Positions 24,457-34,633 are shown, numbered from the stretch's first letter. The stretch is 64,000 bases of DNA from Salinicoccus sp. YB14-2 (GCF_001265075.1 NZ_LFKO01000001.1:187527-251526); one strand, 5' to 3'. Translations and numbers: made by a program. The notes: generated by a model not told the origin, from the letters alone.

Positions 24457-25509
24457 TTATTTGTCGCCGCTTAGCTTCACGAGAATTTTCGACTGGCTCT
24501 TGTCATTCAACAATGCCTCGAATCCTTTGTCGACAATCTCGTTCAATTCAATATGATCACTGATGACTGGGAACGGGTCGACTTGTCCACTCTCTATCAT
24601 CTTCACCGTCGCTTCAAAGATGTCCGGCTCATAAGCTAGGGCGGATGCGATTCGTACGCCGCTTGCAGTGAGGGACATCGGATTGAATTCAATCGGTTCT
24701 TCGAATATCGACACGATGGTCACCATACCGCGAGCACGTGTCGCCCGGATGGATTGATTTACTGTAGCACTGACACCGGCTACTTCGAATGTCCGGTCAA
24801 CACCGTCCGGATAGTATTCTTGAATATATGCAATCGGATCTTCATTGCCGGAGTTGACAGCATGTGTCGCTCCTACTTCCTTCGCCTTCTTAAGTCGCTC
24901 ATCGCTGAGGTCGAATGCAAAAATATCTTTCGCACCCGCAGCTCTCGCTGCGATGATTGTCAGAAGGCCGATAGGCCCTGCGCCGAACACGGCAACGGAG
25001 TCACTGAACTTCATTTCGGATTCCCTGATTGCCTGAAGCGCAACTGCCGTCGGCTCCACCAGTGCACCGAGCTCAAGTGAAGTATCATCTTCTAACTTTA
25101 CGACATTTTTCTTATCCACGACAACATAGTCGGCAAAGCCGCCGTCACTACCGAGTCCAACAAAAGTGAACCCTTTGTACATGTCAACAAGCGGTTCCTC
25201 GTGTACTTCTTCTGTGATGAGCGGATTGATTGTCACCTTGTCTCCAGCCTTGAGACCTTCGACCTCTGAGCCCACTTCTTCCACAGTACCTGAAAACTCA
25301 TGGCCCATGGTCAGTGGTGCCTTTCTGCCTGTCATTGGTGATGCTTCGCCACTCGGGATGAAGATGGGACCTGCGTTATACTCATGGAGATCACTGCCGC
25401 AAATTCCTGCCCATGCGACTTTAACCTTCACTTTGCCTTCGCTGATTTCTGGTGATTCAACGTCTTCTACGCGAATATCCTTTGCATCGTGAAATACTGC
25501 TGCACGCAT
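24457..25509 (-). CDS. Zn-dependent (R,R)-2,3-butanediol dehydrogenase-like
   Basis: This 350-residue medium-chain dehydrogenase closely follows Bacillus BdhA. It has GICGSDLHEY with catalytic Zn ligand C37, MGHEFSG with H70-E71, a later Glu in GALVEPTAVAL, and the NAD motif FGAGPIG. The four-Cys structural zinc loop of other MDR enzymes is absent, as in BdhA. It should interconvert acetoin and 2,3-butanediol with NAD(H). AGGAGGG precedes the ATG. It is monocistronic and lies just beyond a 3'-truncated peptidase gene. A related sugar-alcohol substrate cannot be excluded. Confidence 0.85.
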   Translation of the reverse strand: MRAAVFHDAKDIRVEDVESPEISEGKVKVKVAWAGICGSDLHEYNAGPIFIPSGEASPMTGRKAPLTMGHEFSGTVEEVGSEVEGLKAGDKVTINPLITEEVHEEPLVDMYKGFTFVGLGSDGGFADYVVVDKKNVVKLEDDTSLELGALVEPTAVALQAIRESEMKFSDSVAVFGAGPIGLLTIIAARAAGAKDIFAFDLSDERLKKAKEVGATHAVNSGNEDPIAYIQEYYPDGVDRTFEVAGVSATVNQSIRATRARGMVTIVSIFEEPIEFNPMSLTASGVRIASALAYEPDIFEATVKMIESGQVDPFPVISDHIELNEIVDKGFEALLNDKSQSKILVKLSGDK

Positions 25510-25631
25510 ATAAAGCCCTCCTATTTAATATCTAGTTCATCTTCATACTACACCCATTCTGAAAAGAAAGAAAGTTATAATACCTTTCTGTTAAACTGAG
25601 ATTTAGCTGCTACTCCTTATTAAGCTGTTTT

Positions 25632-26771
25632 TCAGCCAAATACATGAGTTTCTTCAAGAAGTTCATTCATCTCATCATACGTATAGATTCTCGGCTCCCA
25701 GAGAATTTCACGCGTCTGACCCCCGCTCATTTCCCCGTACTTTTTGTATCGTGTTTCGAAAGTGTCGAGGGCATTGCGGAAAGCAATTTGTGCCTGTTCT
25801 TTCAACAGTTCCAACACTTTCTCCGGCGACCAGGAATGGACGAAGAAGTTATAGTACACGTAAGCGGAGAGTGCCGTCTGCACGGTATAATTGGGCTTCA
25901 GATCGGTCTGCTTGAGCGAGACCGGCGGAATCGTCGCCTCTCCGAGCGCCATATCGGAAAGTTCAGGATTATAGCTGATCTGACGCGTAAGTTCCGCCGC
26001 GATGAAGTTCGGATCGAGCCCGTCGAATGCGGATCCGACATGCGTCTCCTCACCGGTGATAAAGAACGATGGGAGCAGCTTGCCGACTGTCCCTTTATAT
26101 ATGTAACGGTTCTCATCCCCTGCGTAAGCCGGTGCGACAAAATCTGCGTTGATAGCAGCGGCGTATTCAAAGCCTTCTTCAGCCTGCCAGCGCTTCAGCG
26201 TCTTCAAAGCGGACAGAATGCCGTGTGAGCCGTCTTCTTCGTCACACTCCACAATCAGTACCAGGTTGCCGTCAAGGAGTTCAGGATTTTCTGCATAGTG
26301 ATTGAGCAGGTGAATGTTGCTCGCCGTCCCGCTTTTCATATCCAAAACACCCCGACCGAACATCCAGTCATCCGACGACACCTGGGTCCGCACCGCTTCC
26401 GGGAGTGCCTCACCCTTTAAGTGTTTCTTCCATTCATCGGGCTTGAATGCCAGATCCTGATTCACACCAAAGTCCGCCACACCGACCGTATCCATGTGAC
26501 CCATCAGCACCACAGTTCGGCTGCTCCCGCCTTTAGTCCCTATTACATACGCCATGACATTGTACCGCTCCTGCTCATCGTTAATTGTAGGTTCGATGAC
26601 GAGCTGCTGCGGGTTTTCTTTAAAATACGAATGATTTTCGAGCATCTCTTGGACCGCTTCAGCTACTACTTGTTCCCCCGCCGTATTGACTTCACTATTG
26701 ATGCCGACAAGTTTTTTTGTGATTTCTAATATTTCCTCCCGGCACTCGAGTCTGTCTATCTTTTCTTTCAT
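25632..26771 (-). pseudogene. RocB-like M20 peptidase, 3'-truncated
   Basis: The 379 residues match the N-terminal two thirds of the RocB group (arginine-utilisation M20 proteins, usually about 540-570 residues). M20 metal-site motifs are present: LMGHMDT with Asp two residues after His, FGRGVLDMKSG with the bridging Asp, and VECDEEDG with the Glu pair. The frame stops at TGA after THVFG, and no continuation of the family is seen in any frame before the next gene at 25509. The last metal-binding His region and C-terminus are missing, so the gene was probably truncated by deletion. AAAGGGG precedes the ATG. Confidence 0.65.
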
Positions 26772-27000
26772 AAGTATGCCCCTTTATATTGATGATCTTT
26801 ATTTTCTTAAAACAATTATAGCAGTATACATTCTTTGCCACACCAGGTTTAAATCGAATTCTTCAGACACCCCTAAAAATCAATTATAAAGAGATATTAA
26901 TTTCATAGTGCTCTACTATGAATCTTGTGATAAAATTGTTTACGTTATATATGAACTTGGAATTTACATCATTATGAATTTTACAGAGGTGGGTTATTAT

Positions 27001-28422
27001 ATGTTCAGCGGAGATCAAAGAATTATACTAGCTGTTATTGTTTTTATTTACTTTATTTTTCTGTTTTTGATGGCTTTATATATGAATCGGAAGAATAAGA
27101 CATATGAGGATTATAATGTCGCCGGCAGGTCTGTTTCAATTTTCCCTATAATACTGACATTTATCGGAACTGGCATTGGCGGATCAACATTACTCGGGTA
27201 TATGGAAAATGGCTACCGACTGGGAATGGGTCAGCAATGGATACATATCACCATGTTCTTATGCGTGATTATTTTCGCTTCATTTTTGGTCAAGCGTATA
27301 GGAAAGCTGGGAGAAACTCATAACATGGTCACAATCGGAGATTATACTGCTTTACGTTATGGTGAGCGAGCCCGCTTCCCTACTGTTCTCAGTTTTTTAT
27401 TCTCCTACTGTGCCATGACCGGTACGAATTATATCGCGATTGCCACAATATTGAATTTGACAATCGGAATAGATTTTACTCTGGGCATTTTCATCGGCTG
27501 GTTATTGTTGACGCTTAAAACTTATTTCGGCGGCTTGAAAGCCGTCATTTGGCAGGATGTGATCCACGGAATCATCCTTACATTGGGCATCATTATTTTA
27601 TTTGTAACAGTCATGGTCGCTTCCGGTGGATGGGGTCCAATTTCGGAATATGCCACATCCGTAGATCAGGAAAGCATGCTCAGCGTGATGAATATTACAC
27701 CATATGAAATACTGATATACCTCTTGACGCTGGCCTTTTTCCAGTTTGTAAGACAAGATCTCTGGCAGCGTGTATGGGCAGCTAAAAGTGTCAAAACGGC
27801 AAGCAACGCGTATTGGATTTCCATGGTCGTTGCAGTAGGACTTGGTGCAATTGTTGTTGCAATCGGTGTATTCGGCCGATATGGCCTGCAACTCACAGAT
27901 ATCGACCCGGTCTTCATCTACTATGGCATCATTGGAGATGTATTTCCCTTCTCAATGGTAGTAGTGATGATTATTGTAGTGTTGGCAGCTGTCATCTCAA
28001 GTGCAGACTCTTTCCTTTTAGCAGGTTCTTCTTCAATCGTAAATGATATTATCAGACCAAATGCTTCACATTACGGTGATAAAAAGATGCTGCTTTGGAG
28101 TAAGCTCTCCGTTTTGATCGTTTCCGTTGCAGCGCTTGTATTGGCATTGGTGATTCCGGAGTTGGTCAACCTCATGGTGACCGGGACGGCAATGACGGTT
28201 TCCGGCCTGCTGGCTCCAATAATATTGGGCTTATTCTGGAAAAAAGTGCCGAATGCCGCCGGCATTGCTTCCATGTGGGGCGGGCTTTCCGTAGCCGTCG
28301 TTTGGCAGATATTAGGCCACCCTTTCGGTCTGCATCCTATTTTTATCGGATTGCCGGTGTCGATTGTCATCCTGTTGATCATGATGGTATTCACAAAACC
28401 GAATGCGCCCGTCAGAACGTAG
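27001..28422 (+). CDS. Sodium:solute symporter (SSS family)
   Basis: This protein of 473 residues has about 13 membrane helices. Features of the SSS fold (PutP/PanF/SGLT) are FIGTGIGGSTLLGYMENGYRLG early, GLKAVIWQDVIHGI in the middle, and SSADSFLLAGSSSIVNDI with the Na2-site serines in TM8. The ATG at 27001 has AGAGGTGGG eight bases upstream; an earlier in-frame ATG adds 31 poorly supported residues. It is monocistronic and divergent from the truncated RocB-like gene. The solute cannot be told from sequence; amino acid or carboxylate import is common. Confidence 0.85.
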   Translation: MFSGDQRIILAVIVFIYFIFLFLMALYMNRKNKTYEDYNVAGRSVSIFPIILTFIGTGIGGSTLLGYMENGYRLGMGQQWIHITMFLCVIIFASFLVKRIGKLGETHNMVTIGDYTALRYGERARFPTVLSFLFSYCAMTGTNYIAIATILNLTIGIDFTLGIFIGWLLLTLKTYFGGLKAVIWQDVIHGIILTLGIIILFVTVMVASGGWGPISEYATSVDQESMLSVMNITPYEILIYLLTLAFFQFVRQDLWQRVWAAKSVKTASNAYWISMVVAVGLGAIVVAIGVFGRYGLQLTDIDPVFIYYGIIGDVFPFSMVVVMIIVVLAAVISSADSFLLAGSSSIVNDIIRPNASHYGDKKMLLWSKLSVLIVSVAALVLALVIPELVNLMVTGTAMTVSGLLAPIILGLFWKKVPNAAGIASMWGGLSVAVVWQILGHPFGLHPIFIGLPVSIVILLIMMVFTKPNAPVRT

Positions 28423-28449
28423 AAATAAATATTAATATATAAGCCATAG

Positions 28450-28486
28450 GGGACTCCAAACATTGCGAAGGAGTTCTCTTTTTATT
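28450..28486 (+). terminator. Terminator of the SSS symporter gene
   Basis: GGACTCC and GGAGTTC pair (with one G-U) across 12 bases, followed by TCTTTTTATTT. Confidence 0.75.
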
Positions 28487-28632
28487 TGTGCTATTCGTTC
28501 TGAAAGAGATAAAACTTTATATCGTGCGAGTGAAGAACTAACCACTTAGCATCACTCTCCCACTTTGTTATACTTTATCTATATAACTAATTTCAAAATA
28601 CAAGTAACTACTAACCAAGAAGGTGGATACAT

Positions 28633-29883
28633 TTGACTGGATTATTCATAGCAATCTTTTTACTTTTCATTGCATCGAGTTATTTTTCCGGCAGTGAAAC
28701 GGCACTTACCGCCACGAACGAAATGAAACTGCAGATGAAAGCGAGAAACGGTGATAAAAAAGCTGCAAGACTGCTCAAGCTCGTCAACAATCCGACGGTG
28801 TTCATCCCGGGTATTCTGATTGCCAACAACCTGCCGAACATCGTTCTGCCGTCCTTGGTCACCATCGTCGCTTTGGAATACGGCTGGAACATCGGAATCA
28901 CTACAGCAATCCTTACAGTACTGATCATCATATTTGCTGAAGTCATGCCGAAATCTGTGGCTGCGGCTTTTCCTGAAAAAATTTCGCACATTGTCTACTA
29001 TCCGACGATGGCGATCCTTTTCATACTCAGACCGTTTATTTACTTACTGAACCTGATTACAAAAACGACAATCAAGCTGCTTGGCAAAGATGATGGCCGG
29101 GAACTAACCATTTCAAGGTCGGACATGCGTGCGATGGTGGACATCGGCCACACCGAAGGTACGTTTGAGAATGAGGAGGTATACGGGCTGAAAGGCGTGC
29201 TCGATTTCTCTCATTTGAATGTCGCCGACGTACTGCAGACGCCCCGTACAGAGCTCGATGGTCTGAGTGCTGATATCACTTTTGAGGAAGCAAAAGTAAC
29301 ATTGCTCGATTCAAGATTCAGCCGCTATCCGGTGTACGAAGGCGATCTGGATAATATTATCGGTGTCTTCCACGCAAAATTTCTCGTTGCCTGGTCAGAT
29401 CATCCCGAAAAAAATATCAAAGAATTCAGTGACTTGAACCCGCTGACAGTATATGAATTCCAGCCGATCAAAGCCGTTTTCCAAAGGATGTTGAAGGAAA
29501 ACAAACACATGGCAATTGTTCTTGACGAATTTGGCGGTACAGAAGGCATCATTACAAACGAAGAACTGATAGAAACACTCATCGGTCAGGATATACAGGA
29601 TGAAACAGACGTCGACGGCATTCTCATCAAAAAGCAGACACGGTATGAAATAATATGTGACAGTAAGATTCCGCTTCACTTTCTGAACAACACATTCAAT
29701 ACACATATTCCCGAAGAGGAAGATAACCTGGCAGGATTTTTACTCAGTGAGTTTGAAGATATTCCTGAAATTGGAGACACCATGACACATGAGAATCTGA
29801 CCTTTGAAATTATGGAAGCTGAAGAAAGAAAGATAAACACGGTGAGGATAACTAAAAGTGAAAATGAGGAAGAGGAAGATTAA
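28633..29883 (+). CDS. CNNM/CorC-family Mg-efflux-type protein (HlyC/CorC)
   Basis: This 416-residue protein has an N-terminal DUF21/CNNM transmembrane domain (about 1-150) with SSYFSGSETALTA and IIFAEVMPKS. A CBS pair follows (about 190-320, containing SRYPVYEG and VLDEFGGTEGIIT), then a C-terminal CorC_HlyC domain (about 330-410). Family members such as S. aureus MpfA export Mg2+ or protect against excess Mg2+; 'hemolysin' names in databases are historical. The start is TTG 28633, preceded by AGAAGGTGG. A strong bidirectional terminator follows. Confidence 0.88.
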   Translation: MTGLFIAIFLLFIASSYFSGSETALTATNEMKLQMKARNGDKKAARLLKLVNNPTVFIPGILIANNLPNIVLPSLVTIVALEYGWNIGITTAILTVLIIIFAEVMPKSVAAAFPEKISHIVYYPTMAILFILRPFIYLLNLITKTTIKLLGKDDGRELTISRSDMRAMVDIGHTEGTFENEEVYGLKGVLDFSHLNVADVLQTPRTELDGLSADITFEEAKVTLLDSRFSRYPVYEGDLDNIIGVFHAKFLVAWSDHPEKNIKEFSDLNPLTVYEFQPIKAVFQRMLKENKHMAIVLDEFGGTEGIITNEELIETLIGQDIQDETDVDGILIKKQTRYEIICDSKIPLHFLNNTFNTHIPEEEDNLAGFLLSEFEDIPEIGDTMTHENLTFEIMEAEERKINTVRITKSENEEEED

Positions 29884-29897
29884 AAAGAAATTTATAA

Positions 29898-29934
29898 AAA
29901 GCCCGGCAGATTATAATATTCTGCCGGGCTTTTC
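29898..29934. terminator. Bidirectional terminator
   Basis: The stem AAAAGCCCGGCAGA / TCTGCCGGGCTTTT has a nine-base AT-rich loop, between the convergent CorC-like and DinB genes. Confidence 0.93.
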
Positions 29935-29962
29935 ACTCAAAATTTAACATAAAATTCATTTA

Positions 29963-30427
29963 TCATTTCGAGCCATTTTGTATCTTTTTAATGGCTTTAA
30001 CTATTCCAACGTGTGCACCTTCGTGATACAAAGTGAAATTCAAAATTTCACCGACCGTCGACAGGGACATGAATGCTTCTTTGGCTTCATCATCCATCTG
30101 TCCGGACAATGCCTCTTTCAATTTAGCCGGCTGGTCATCGAGCTGCTTTTTAATTTCTTCAAGGGTCGGCGCTTCTTCTTCCCAGTCTGCAGGCTTTGTC
30201 CCCGGCGCAAACATTTCCAGATCTCTGGACGGGGTTTCTATATTTTTCCCACCGTAATCGGAAAGTAAAATATTTTGAGTCACATAAATGTGTGCCAGAT
30301 TCCAACGGATGTTGTTCCGGAAACCTTCAGGAATCTGATCTGCCTGTTCTTCAGATAGTCCTTCCATCTCCTTCAACGTACTTTGTCTGACCATGTCTAC
30401 CTGTTTGAAAATCTGTTCTTCATTCAT
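29963..30427 (-). CDS. DinB-family metal-binding protein
   Basis: The protein is 154 residues from the ATG at 30427, which has AAAGGAAGG eight bases upstream; an earlier ATG would add seven residues. It shows the four-helix DinB/YfiT pattern, with metal-binding His in NLAHIYV and the pair HEGAH near the C-terminus. Members bind a divalent metal and several are thiol-dependent transferases (bacillithiol or mycothiol), but function here is open. It is monocistronic, with terminators on both sides. Confidence 0.8.
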   Translation of the reverse strand: MNEEQIFKQVDMVRQSTLKEMEGLSEEQADQIPEGFRNNIRWNLAHIYVTQNILLSDYGGKNIETPSRDLEMFAPGTKPADWEEEAPTLEEIKKQLDDQPAKLKEALSGQMDDEAKEAFMSLSTVGEILNFTLYHEGAHVGIVKAIKKIQNGSK

Positions 30428-30544
30428 CTTTTTAACCTTCCTTTCCAATGATTCATCATATGATATCCACTATATAGCCTTCCCTGTATGAATGTTCTTA
30501 AACGTTCAGTATAAGTGATGGGCCCAGGATTTACACCATAAAAA

Positions 30545-30590
30545 TACTCCAGATTTTGAGTCCTATCACTCAAAATCCGGAGTTTATTAA
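30545..30590 (-). terminator. Terminator of the YjiH/hydroxyacid dehydrogenase operon
   Basis: ACTCCGGATTTTGAGT and ACTCAAAATCTGGAGT pair with one mismatch, followed by ATTTTT on the minus strand. Confidence 0.88.
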
Positions 30591-30600
30591 TAAAATCCGT

Positions 30601-31572
30601 CTATACATTGACCCCGTTCACTATCTGGGCTTCTTTATAATTCCCGTCAAAAAAGTTTTTAACGTTCGTTGCGCTTTCCAACGAAGCTTCTCTGACTGAC
30701 TCCTCGGAATAGAATGCGATATGCGGTGTCAAAATGATATTTTCATATTCCATGAACGGGTGTGTAGTCAAATCCGGATGTTCATCCACCAGTACATCTG
30801 CTGCATAGTAACCGATTTTCTCCGATTCGATGGCGCTCACAATCGCAGTTTCATCGACCAGCTGCCCTCTTGCGGAATTGATCACCGTCACGCCCTCTTT
30901 CATTTTGGAAATGCTTTCATCATTTATAATCCGCTCAGTATCTTCATTCACCGGCAGATGGATGCTTAAAATATCAGACCCTGCAAGCACTTCATCCAAA
31001 GAAACAATGTCTGTAGCATATTTCTGCTTCGCTTCGATTTTATCTACATAAGGATCATAGGCGATAATCTTTACCCCGAACGGTTTCAATCTTTCAGCGA
31101 TGAGTCTTGGAATGTTTCCGAACCCAAGCAACCCTACTGTCTGTGTCCCAAGTCTTTTCATATTCATAACAACGTCAAAGTTCCACTTCTTATCTTCTTT
31201 AATCTGGTTGTGAAATGAATGGATACTCCGGTTCAGCATCAGTATCATACCGACAGTATAATCGGCCACTTCAGTGATGCAGTATCTCGATATATGAGAC
31301 ACTGCGATCCCTTTGGACTGCGCATATTCCACATCTGCATAATTGAATCCTATTGTTCCAAACGCAATGAGTTTCAAATTCGGCAGTGCGTCGATCACCC
31401 TTTTTGTAAAGGGCTCATATTCACAGATGACCGCATCTGCATCTCTGCAGTTTCTTATCAGGTCATCTTCGGTAACGGACGGTGCTTCTATAATTTCAAT
31501 CTGATCTCCAAACACTTCTTTTTCAATCTCAAATGCACCCGGAAAATCATAAGTACGAACGACTTTGATCAC
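30601..31572 (-). CDS. D-2-hydroxyacid dehydrogenase (phosphoglycerate/glyoxylate reductase type)
   Basis: The 323 residues show the two-domain fold: a flavodoxin-like substrate part and an NAD-binding part with LLGFGNIPRLIAERL, where Pro replaces the usual third Gly. Active-site residues are Arg in NSARGQLVDE, an acid in DVLVDEHPD and His in LTPHIAF. The start is GTG 31572 with AAGGAGG seven bases upstream; an in-frame ATG at 31620 overlaps the preceding gene and is rejected. It lies 28 bases after the YjiH-family gene and so is the second gene of that operon. The pair suggests import and reduction/oxidation of a 2-oxo or 2-hydroxy acid. Confidence 0.85.
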   Translation of the reverse strand: MIKVVRTYDFPGAFEIEKEVFGDQIEIIEAPSVTEDDLIRNCRDADAVICEYEPFTKRVIDALPNLKLIAFGTIGFNYADVEYAQSKGIAVSHISRYCITEVADYTVGMILMLNRSIHSFHNQIKEDKKWNFDVVMNMKRLGTQTVGLLGFGNIPRLIAERLKPFGVKIIAYDPYVDKIEAKQKYATDIVSLDEVLAGSDILSIHLPVNEDTERIINDESISKMKEGVTVINSARGQLVDETAIVSAIESEKIGYYAADVLVDEHPDLTTHPFMEYENIILTPHIAFYSEESVREASLESATNVKNFFDGNYKEAQIVNGVNV

Positions 31573-31600
31573 TGAATCGCCTCCTTGCCAGTTTTGAATC

Positions 31601-32965
31601 TTAGTAGATGATATGTGCAATGATTGCGATGATCGGAATAGAAATGATCGTTCTTTCCATAAATATGATCAGCAGTCTCCAGAAATTCGCAGGCATCTTA
31701 GAAATGATGATCAGTGTCGCCATTTCTGTCAGATAAATGATCTGAACAAGTGACAGTGCTGCGATAAAGAATCTTGTCATTTCAGCTTCAATACCTGTCG
31801 CAAGTACCGCAGGTATAAACATATCTATGAATCCTGTAATTGTTGCAGGTGCTGCCGCTTCTGCTTCAGGTATGCGCAGGAATTCAAGTACATAGACCAT
31901 CGGCTGTGAAATGATGGTGAATACCGGCGTAAACTCCGCAATGACCAGTGCGATTGTACCAATCGCCATTACCTGCGGAATCAGGACGAATGAAATATCG
32001 ACAAATACTTCGACACCCTGTTTCACCTGCTTTTTGAATGACCCTGATTTTTCTGCAGCTGTTACAGCCTGCTCCAAAGCCCATTTAAACAAATTCTTAT
32101 CTTTCGGCACAGTTTCTTCATAATGGTTCTCCACCGCAAATGTATCCGGTATTCTAGAGATTGGTGGGATTCTTGGAATGATGACTGCACAAATAATCCC
32201 TGTAATCACTATTGTCAGATAAAGCAGCGGGAAGACATGGTCGACTTCCAGCATGCGTGCAATGACCAGACAGAACGGCAGGGAGACTGCCGAGAAGTTC
32301 GTGGCGATGGCCACTGCTTCCCTGCCGGTATAAAACCCCTGATTATACTGCTCACGTGTCAATACGACACCCACGTTCACGTTACCGATCCATGATGCCA
32401 ATAAGTCGATGGCGGAACGGCCTGGCAGTGTAAATAAAGGCTTGATGAGTTTTCTCAGCAGTGTGCCGGTAAATTCCATGATGCCGAAGTTTATTAAATA
32501 AGGCATTAAGAATGATGCCACCAAAAACCACATGATTAATGTCGTTAACAGACCCAGCATCGTGCCGCCTGTTACATCCGAATACACGACTTCAAGTCCG
32601 ACCTGGAAGTAGGTCATTATAATTCCAACCATACCGATGACCCTGATTGTGGTCCACAGCAGGCTGGTATTGAACAATGAATTCAACACCTTGCTGGAGG
32701 TGATGAATTTCGGTTTGAACAAATATGTAATGACGGACAAGACGGTCGAAAGGACGATCACTCCGGTAATTACTTCCGGCAGAAACCCTTCAAATAAATC
32801 AATGAAATACTCAGTGATGACACCGAGCAGAATATTGAAGTTGCCGTCTGCATCTGTAATCGGCACCAGGAAGATGATGATACCGAATAATGATGGTATC
32901 AGGAATCTCATTAAATTTTTTGTTGTTATCTTTTTACTTTCAGGACTCTTTTCAAAATCACTCAT
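31601..32965 (-). CDS. YjiH-family nucleoside-recognition (Gate) membrane protein
   Basis: This protein of 454 residues has about 10 membrane helices. It contains Gate-domain features such as LPGRSAIDLLASWIGNVNVG and a C-terminal AEMTRFFIAALSLVQ segment, typical of the YjiH family. The start is ATG 32965, which follows AAGGGG; an ATG three codons earlier is possible. These proteins are presumed transporters, often next to hydroxyacid or peptidase genes. Here the next gene is a D-2-hydroxyacid dehydrogenase on the same transcript, which suggests a carboxylic acid or amino-acid derivative rather than a nucleoside. That is inference from context. Confidence 0.8.
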   Translation of the reverse strand: MSDFEKSPESKKITTKNLMRFLIPSLFGIIIFLVPITDADGNFNILLGVITEYFIDLFEGFLPEVITGVIVLSTVLSVITYLFKPKFITSSKVLNSLFNTSLLWTTIRVIGMVGIIMTYFQVGLEVVYSDVTGGTMLGLLTTLIMWFLVASFLMPYLINFGIMEFTGTLLRKLIKPLFTLPGRSAIDLLASWIGNVNVGVVLTREQYNQGFYTGREAVAIATNFSAVSLPFCLVIARMLEVDHVFPLLYLTIVITGIICAVIIPRIPPISRIPDTFAVENHYEETVPKDKNLFKWALEQAVTAAEKSGSFKKQVKQGVEVFVDISFVLIPQVMAIGTIALVIAEFTPVFTIISQPMVYVLEFLRIPEAEAAAPATITGFIDMFIPAVLATGIEAEMTRFFIAALSLVQIIYLTEMATLIIISKMPANFWRLLIIFMERTIISIPIIAIIAHIIY

Positions 32966-33416
32966 AACACCCATCCCCTTATTCTGATTATTGTTTCCAT
33001 CCTTGTTTTTAATACGTTCCCTTTAAAGCAAGTCCCCCTTTATTTAAATAGCCCATAAAACATCATCCCCGACGTTTATACACTACTTAATTATTATGAA
33101 TAATCTTATAATTATATACACTGCTTGTAAAGTGAATATGGGTTTTCATTTGAAAGTCCTCCAAATAAATTCAAAACCAGCATGAAATTTTCCACTTTTA
33201 ATATAATAAAGTAAATTCACATTTCTGGATACATAAGAAATTCCTGATTTTCTATCTGACCTTGTATAGTTTTTATTATTGCGTTACTCTAGTTTAGCAT
33301 GAAAAATTCTAAATTATTTAAAATCTTTAAGGGGGATTTAAATTAATACTTACCAAGGCTATTTTCAGATGATTCATCAACCGTGCTGCTTTCTTTATTG
33401 TAAGCGGTACCAGTGT
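32966..33416. other. AT-rich divergent intergenic region
   Basis: About 450 bases between the YjiH and YkvI starts contain no plausible gene. An AT-rich dyad ATTATT-ATG-AATAAT near 33100-33114 could be a metalloregulator (Fur/PerR-like) or other operator, but the match to any consensus is partial. Remaining sequence is AT-rich leader. Confidence 0.4.
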
Positions 33417-33445
33417 TTGACCTGAAAATATTTTATCGATAGTTT
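33417..33445 (+). promoter_or_regulatory. Probable SigA promoter of the YkvI gene
   Basis: TTGACC and TAGTTT are separated by 17 bases, 32 bases upstream of the start codon. The -35 is good and the -10 is weak. Confidence 0.45.
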
Positions 33446-33477
33446 TAGAATCAATAATTAAAATGGAGAGTGTTAAG

Positions 33478-34542
33478 ATGAAAGACACCTTAAGAGTTGC
33501 CGGCGTCTATATCGGTGCAATCATTGGAGCCGGCTATGCTTCAGGACAGGAAGTACTTCAATTTTTTACAAGTTCCGGCTGGATCGGAACTTTGGGCGCA
33601 ATCATTACGATGATTCTCTACCCTTTACTGGGATATTATCTGATAGTGCTCGGGGACAAATTAAAAGCGAATTCCCACAGAAGAGCACTTTATCATATAA
33701 CCGGCAGGTACATCGGCCCGATCATAGATATATTAATCGTCTTCTTTCTATTCGGCGTGGCTGTTGTGATGGTCGCCGGAGCCGGTTCATTGGTTTCACA
33801 GCAGTTTGGCCTCCCGCCAATCGTCGGGAACATTACTTTGACCGTTTTAGTCATGCTGGTGATGACGCTTGGACTAAACAGAATCGTTACAGTCATCAGC
33901 TGGATTACACCATTCGCTTTTTTACTGATCATCATCATAGCAATCTATTCTTTATTCATCAGCAGCACGGATGTCAGTACGCTCGAAAGTGTCGCGAGGG
34001 AACAGTTGTCCGCTTCACCGCACTGGCTGTTAAGCGCCCTGCTCCACGTATCATTTAATATCGTCATCGCCTTCGGTATCATGATGATGATCGGGGCAAA
34101 CGAAAAAGATAAGAAAGCCGCAAAACGCGGAGCAATTCTCGGCGGTGTCATCCTTGGACTGATTGCATTAATTATAAATCTGGCAGTATATGCAAACATT
34201 GATGTACTGCAGTATGCTGAAATGCCGATGCTGCTGCTTGCCGACCAATTCCATCCGCTACTCGGCGCGTTGATGGGGCTCGCCCTGTTCGGAATGATTT
34301 TAAGTACAGCAGTCCCTTGTCTATACACTGTCGGCGCCCGCTTCATACAGGCGGATACGCGCAACTTTAAAATCGGAGCTGTCATTTTGAGTGTCGCAGC
34401 TTTCTCACTCAGCTTCGTCGGATTCACCCAGCTTGTGAATACAGTGTACCCCCTTCAGGGATATGTAGGATTTGTTCTTCTTGCAGGGTTGCTTGTGAAT
34501 GTTTTCAGAACAAAAGGACAGGCAGATAATATGCTGCACTAG
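33478..34542 (+). CDS. YkvI-family membrane transporter
   Basis: This protein of 354 residues has about 10 membrane helices and resembles Bacillus YkvI, a distant LeuT-fold (APC superfamily) relative. GAIIGAGYASGQEVLQFF in helix 1 has the unwound Gly-rich segment typical of that fold. The ATG at 33478 has GGAGAG at six bases; an upstream ATG at 33463 overlaps that ribosome site. It ends at a strong terminator convergent with an M20 amidohydrolase gene. The substrate is unknown; an amino acid or its derivative would suit the fold. Confidence 0.8.
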   Translation: MKDTLRVAGVYIGAIIGAGYASGQEVLQFFTSSGWIGTLGAIITMILYPLLGYYLIVLGDKLKANSHRRALYHITGRYIGPIIDILIVFFLFGVAVVMVAGAGSLVSQQFGLPPIVGNITLTVLVMLVMTLGLNRIVTVISWITPFAFLLIIIIAIYSLFISSTDVSTLESVAREQLSASPHWLLSALLHVSFNIVIAFGIMMMIGANEKDKKAAKRGAILGGVILGLIALIINLAVYANIDVLQYAEMPMLLLADQFHPLLGALMGLALFGMILSTAVPCLYTVGARFIQADTRNFKIGAVILSVAAFSLSFVGFTQLVNTVYPLQGYVGFVLLAGLLVNVFRTKGQADNMLH

Positions 34543-34566
34543 AATTAATTTCAATCGAAGTAACGA

Positions 34567-34612
34567 AAAGCCCGGTGCACTGATCTAATCATCAGGGAAC
34601 CGGGCTTTTTAT
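34567..34612. terminator. Bidirectional terminator
   Basis: AAAAGCCCGGT and ACCGGGCTTTTT are separated by a loop with its own ACTGAT/ATCATCAG pairing. It lies between the convergent YkvI and M20 genes. Confidence 0.88.
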
Positions 34613-34633
34613 TATAATTATAGATGATCTGTC

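Noticed and set aside
28633-29883. Hemolysin
   Set aside because: 'Hemolysin C' is a historical label; the domains are CNNM/CBS/CorC_HlyC of Mg-transport proteins.
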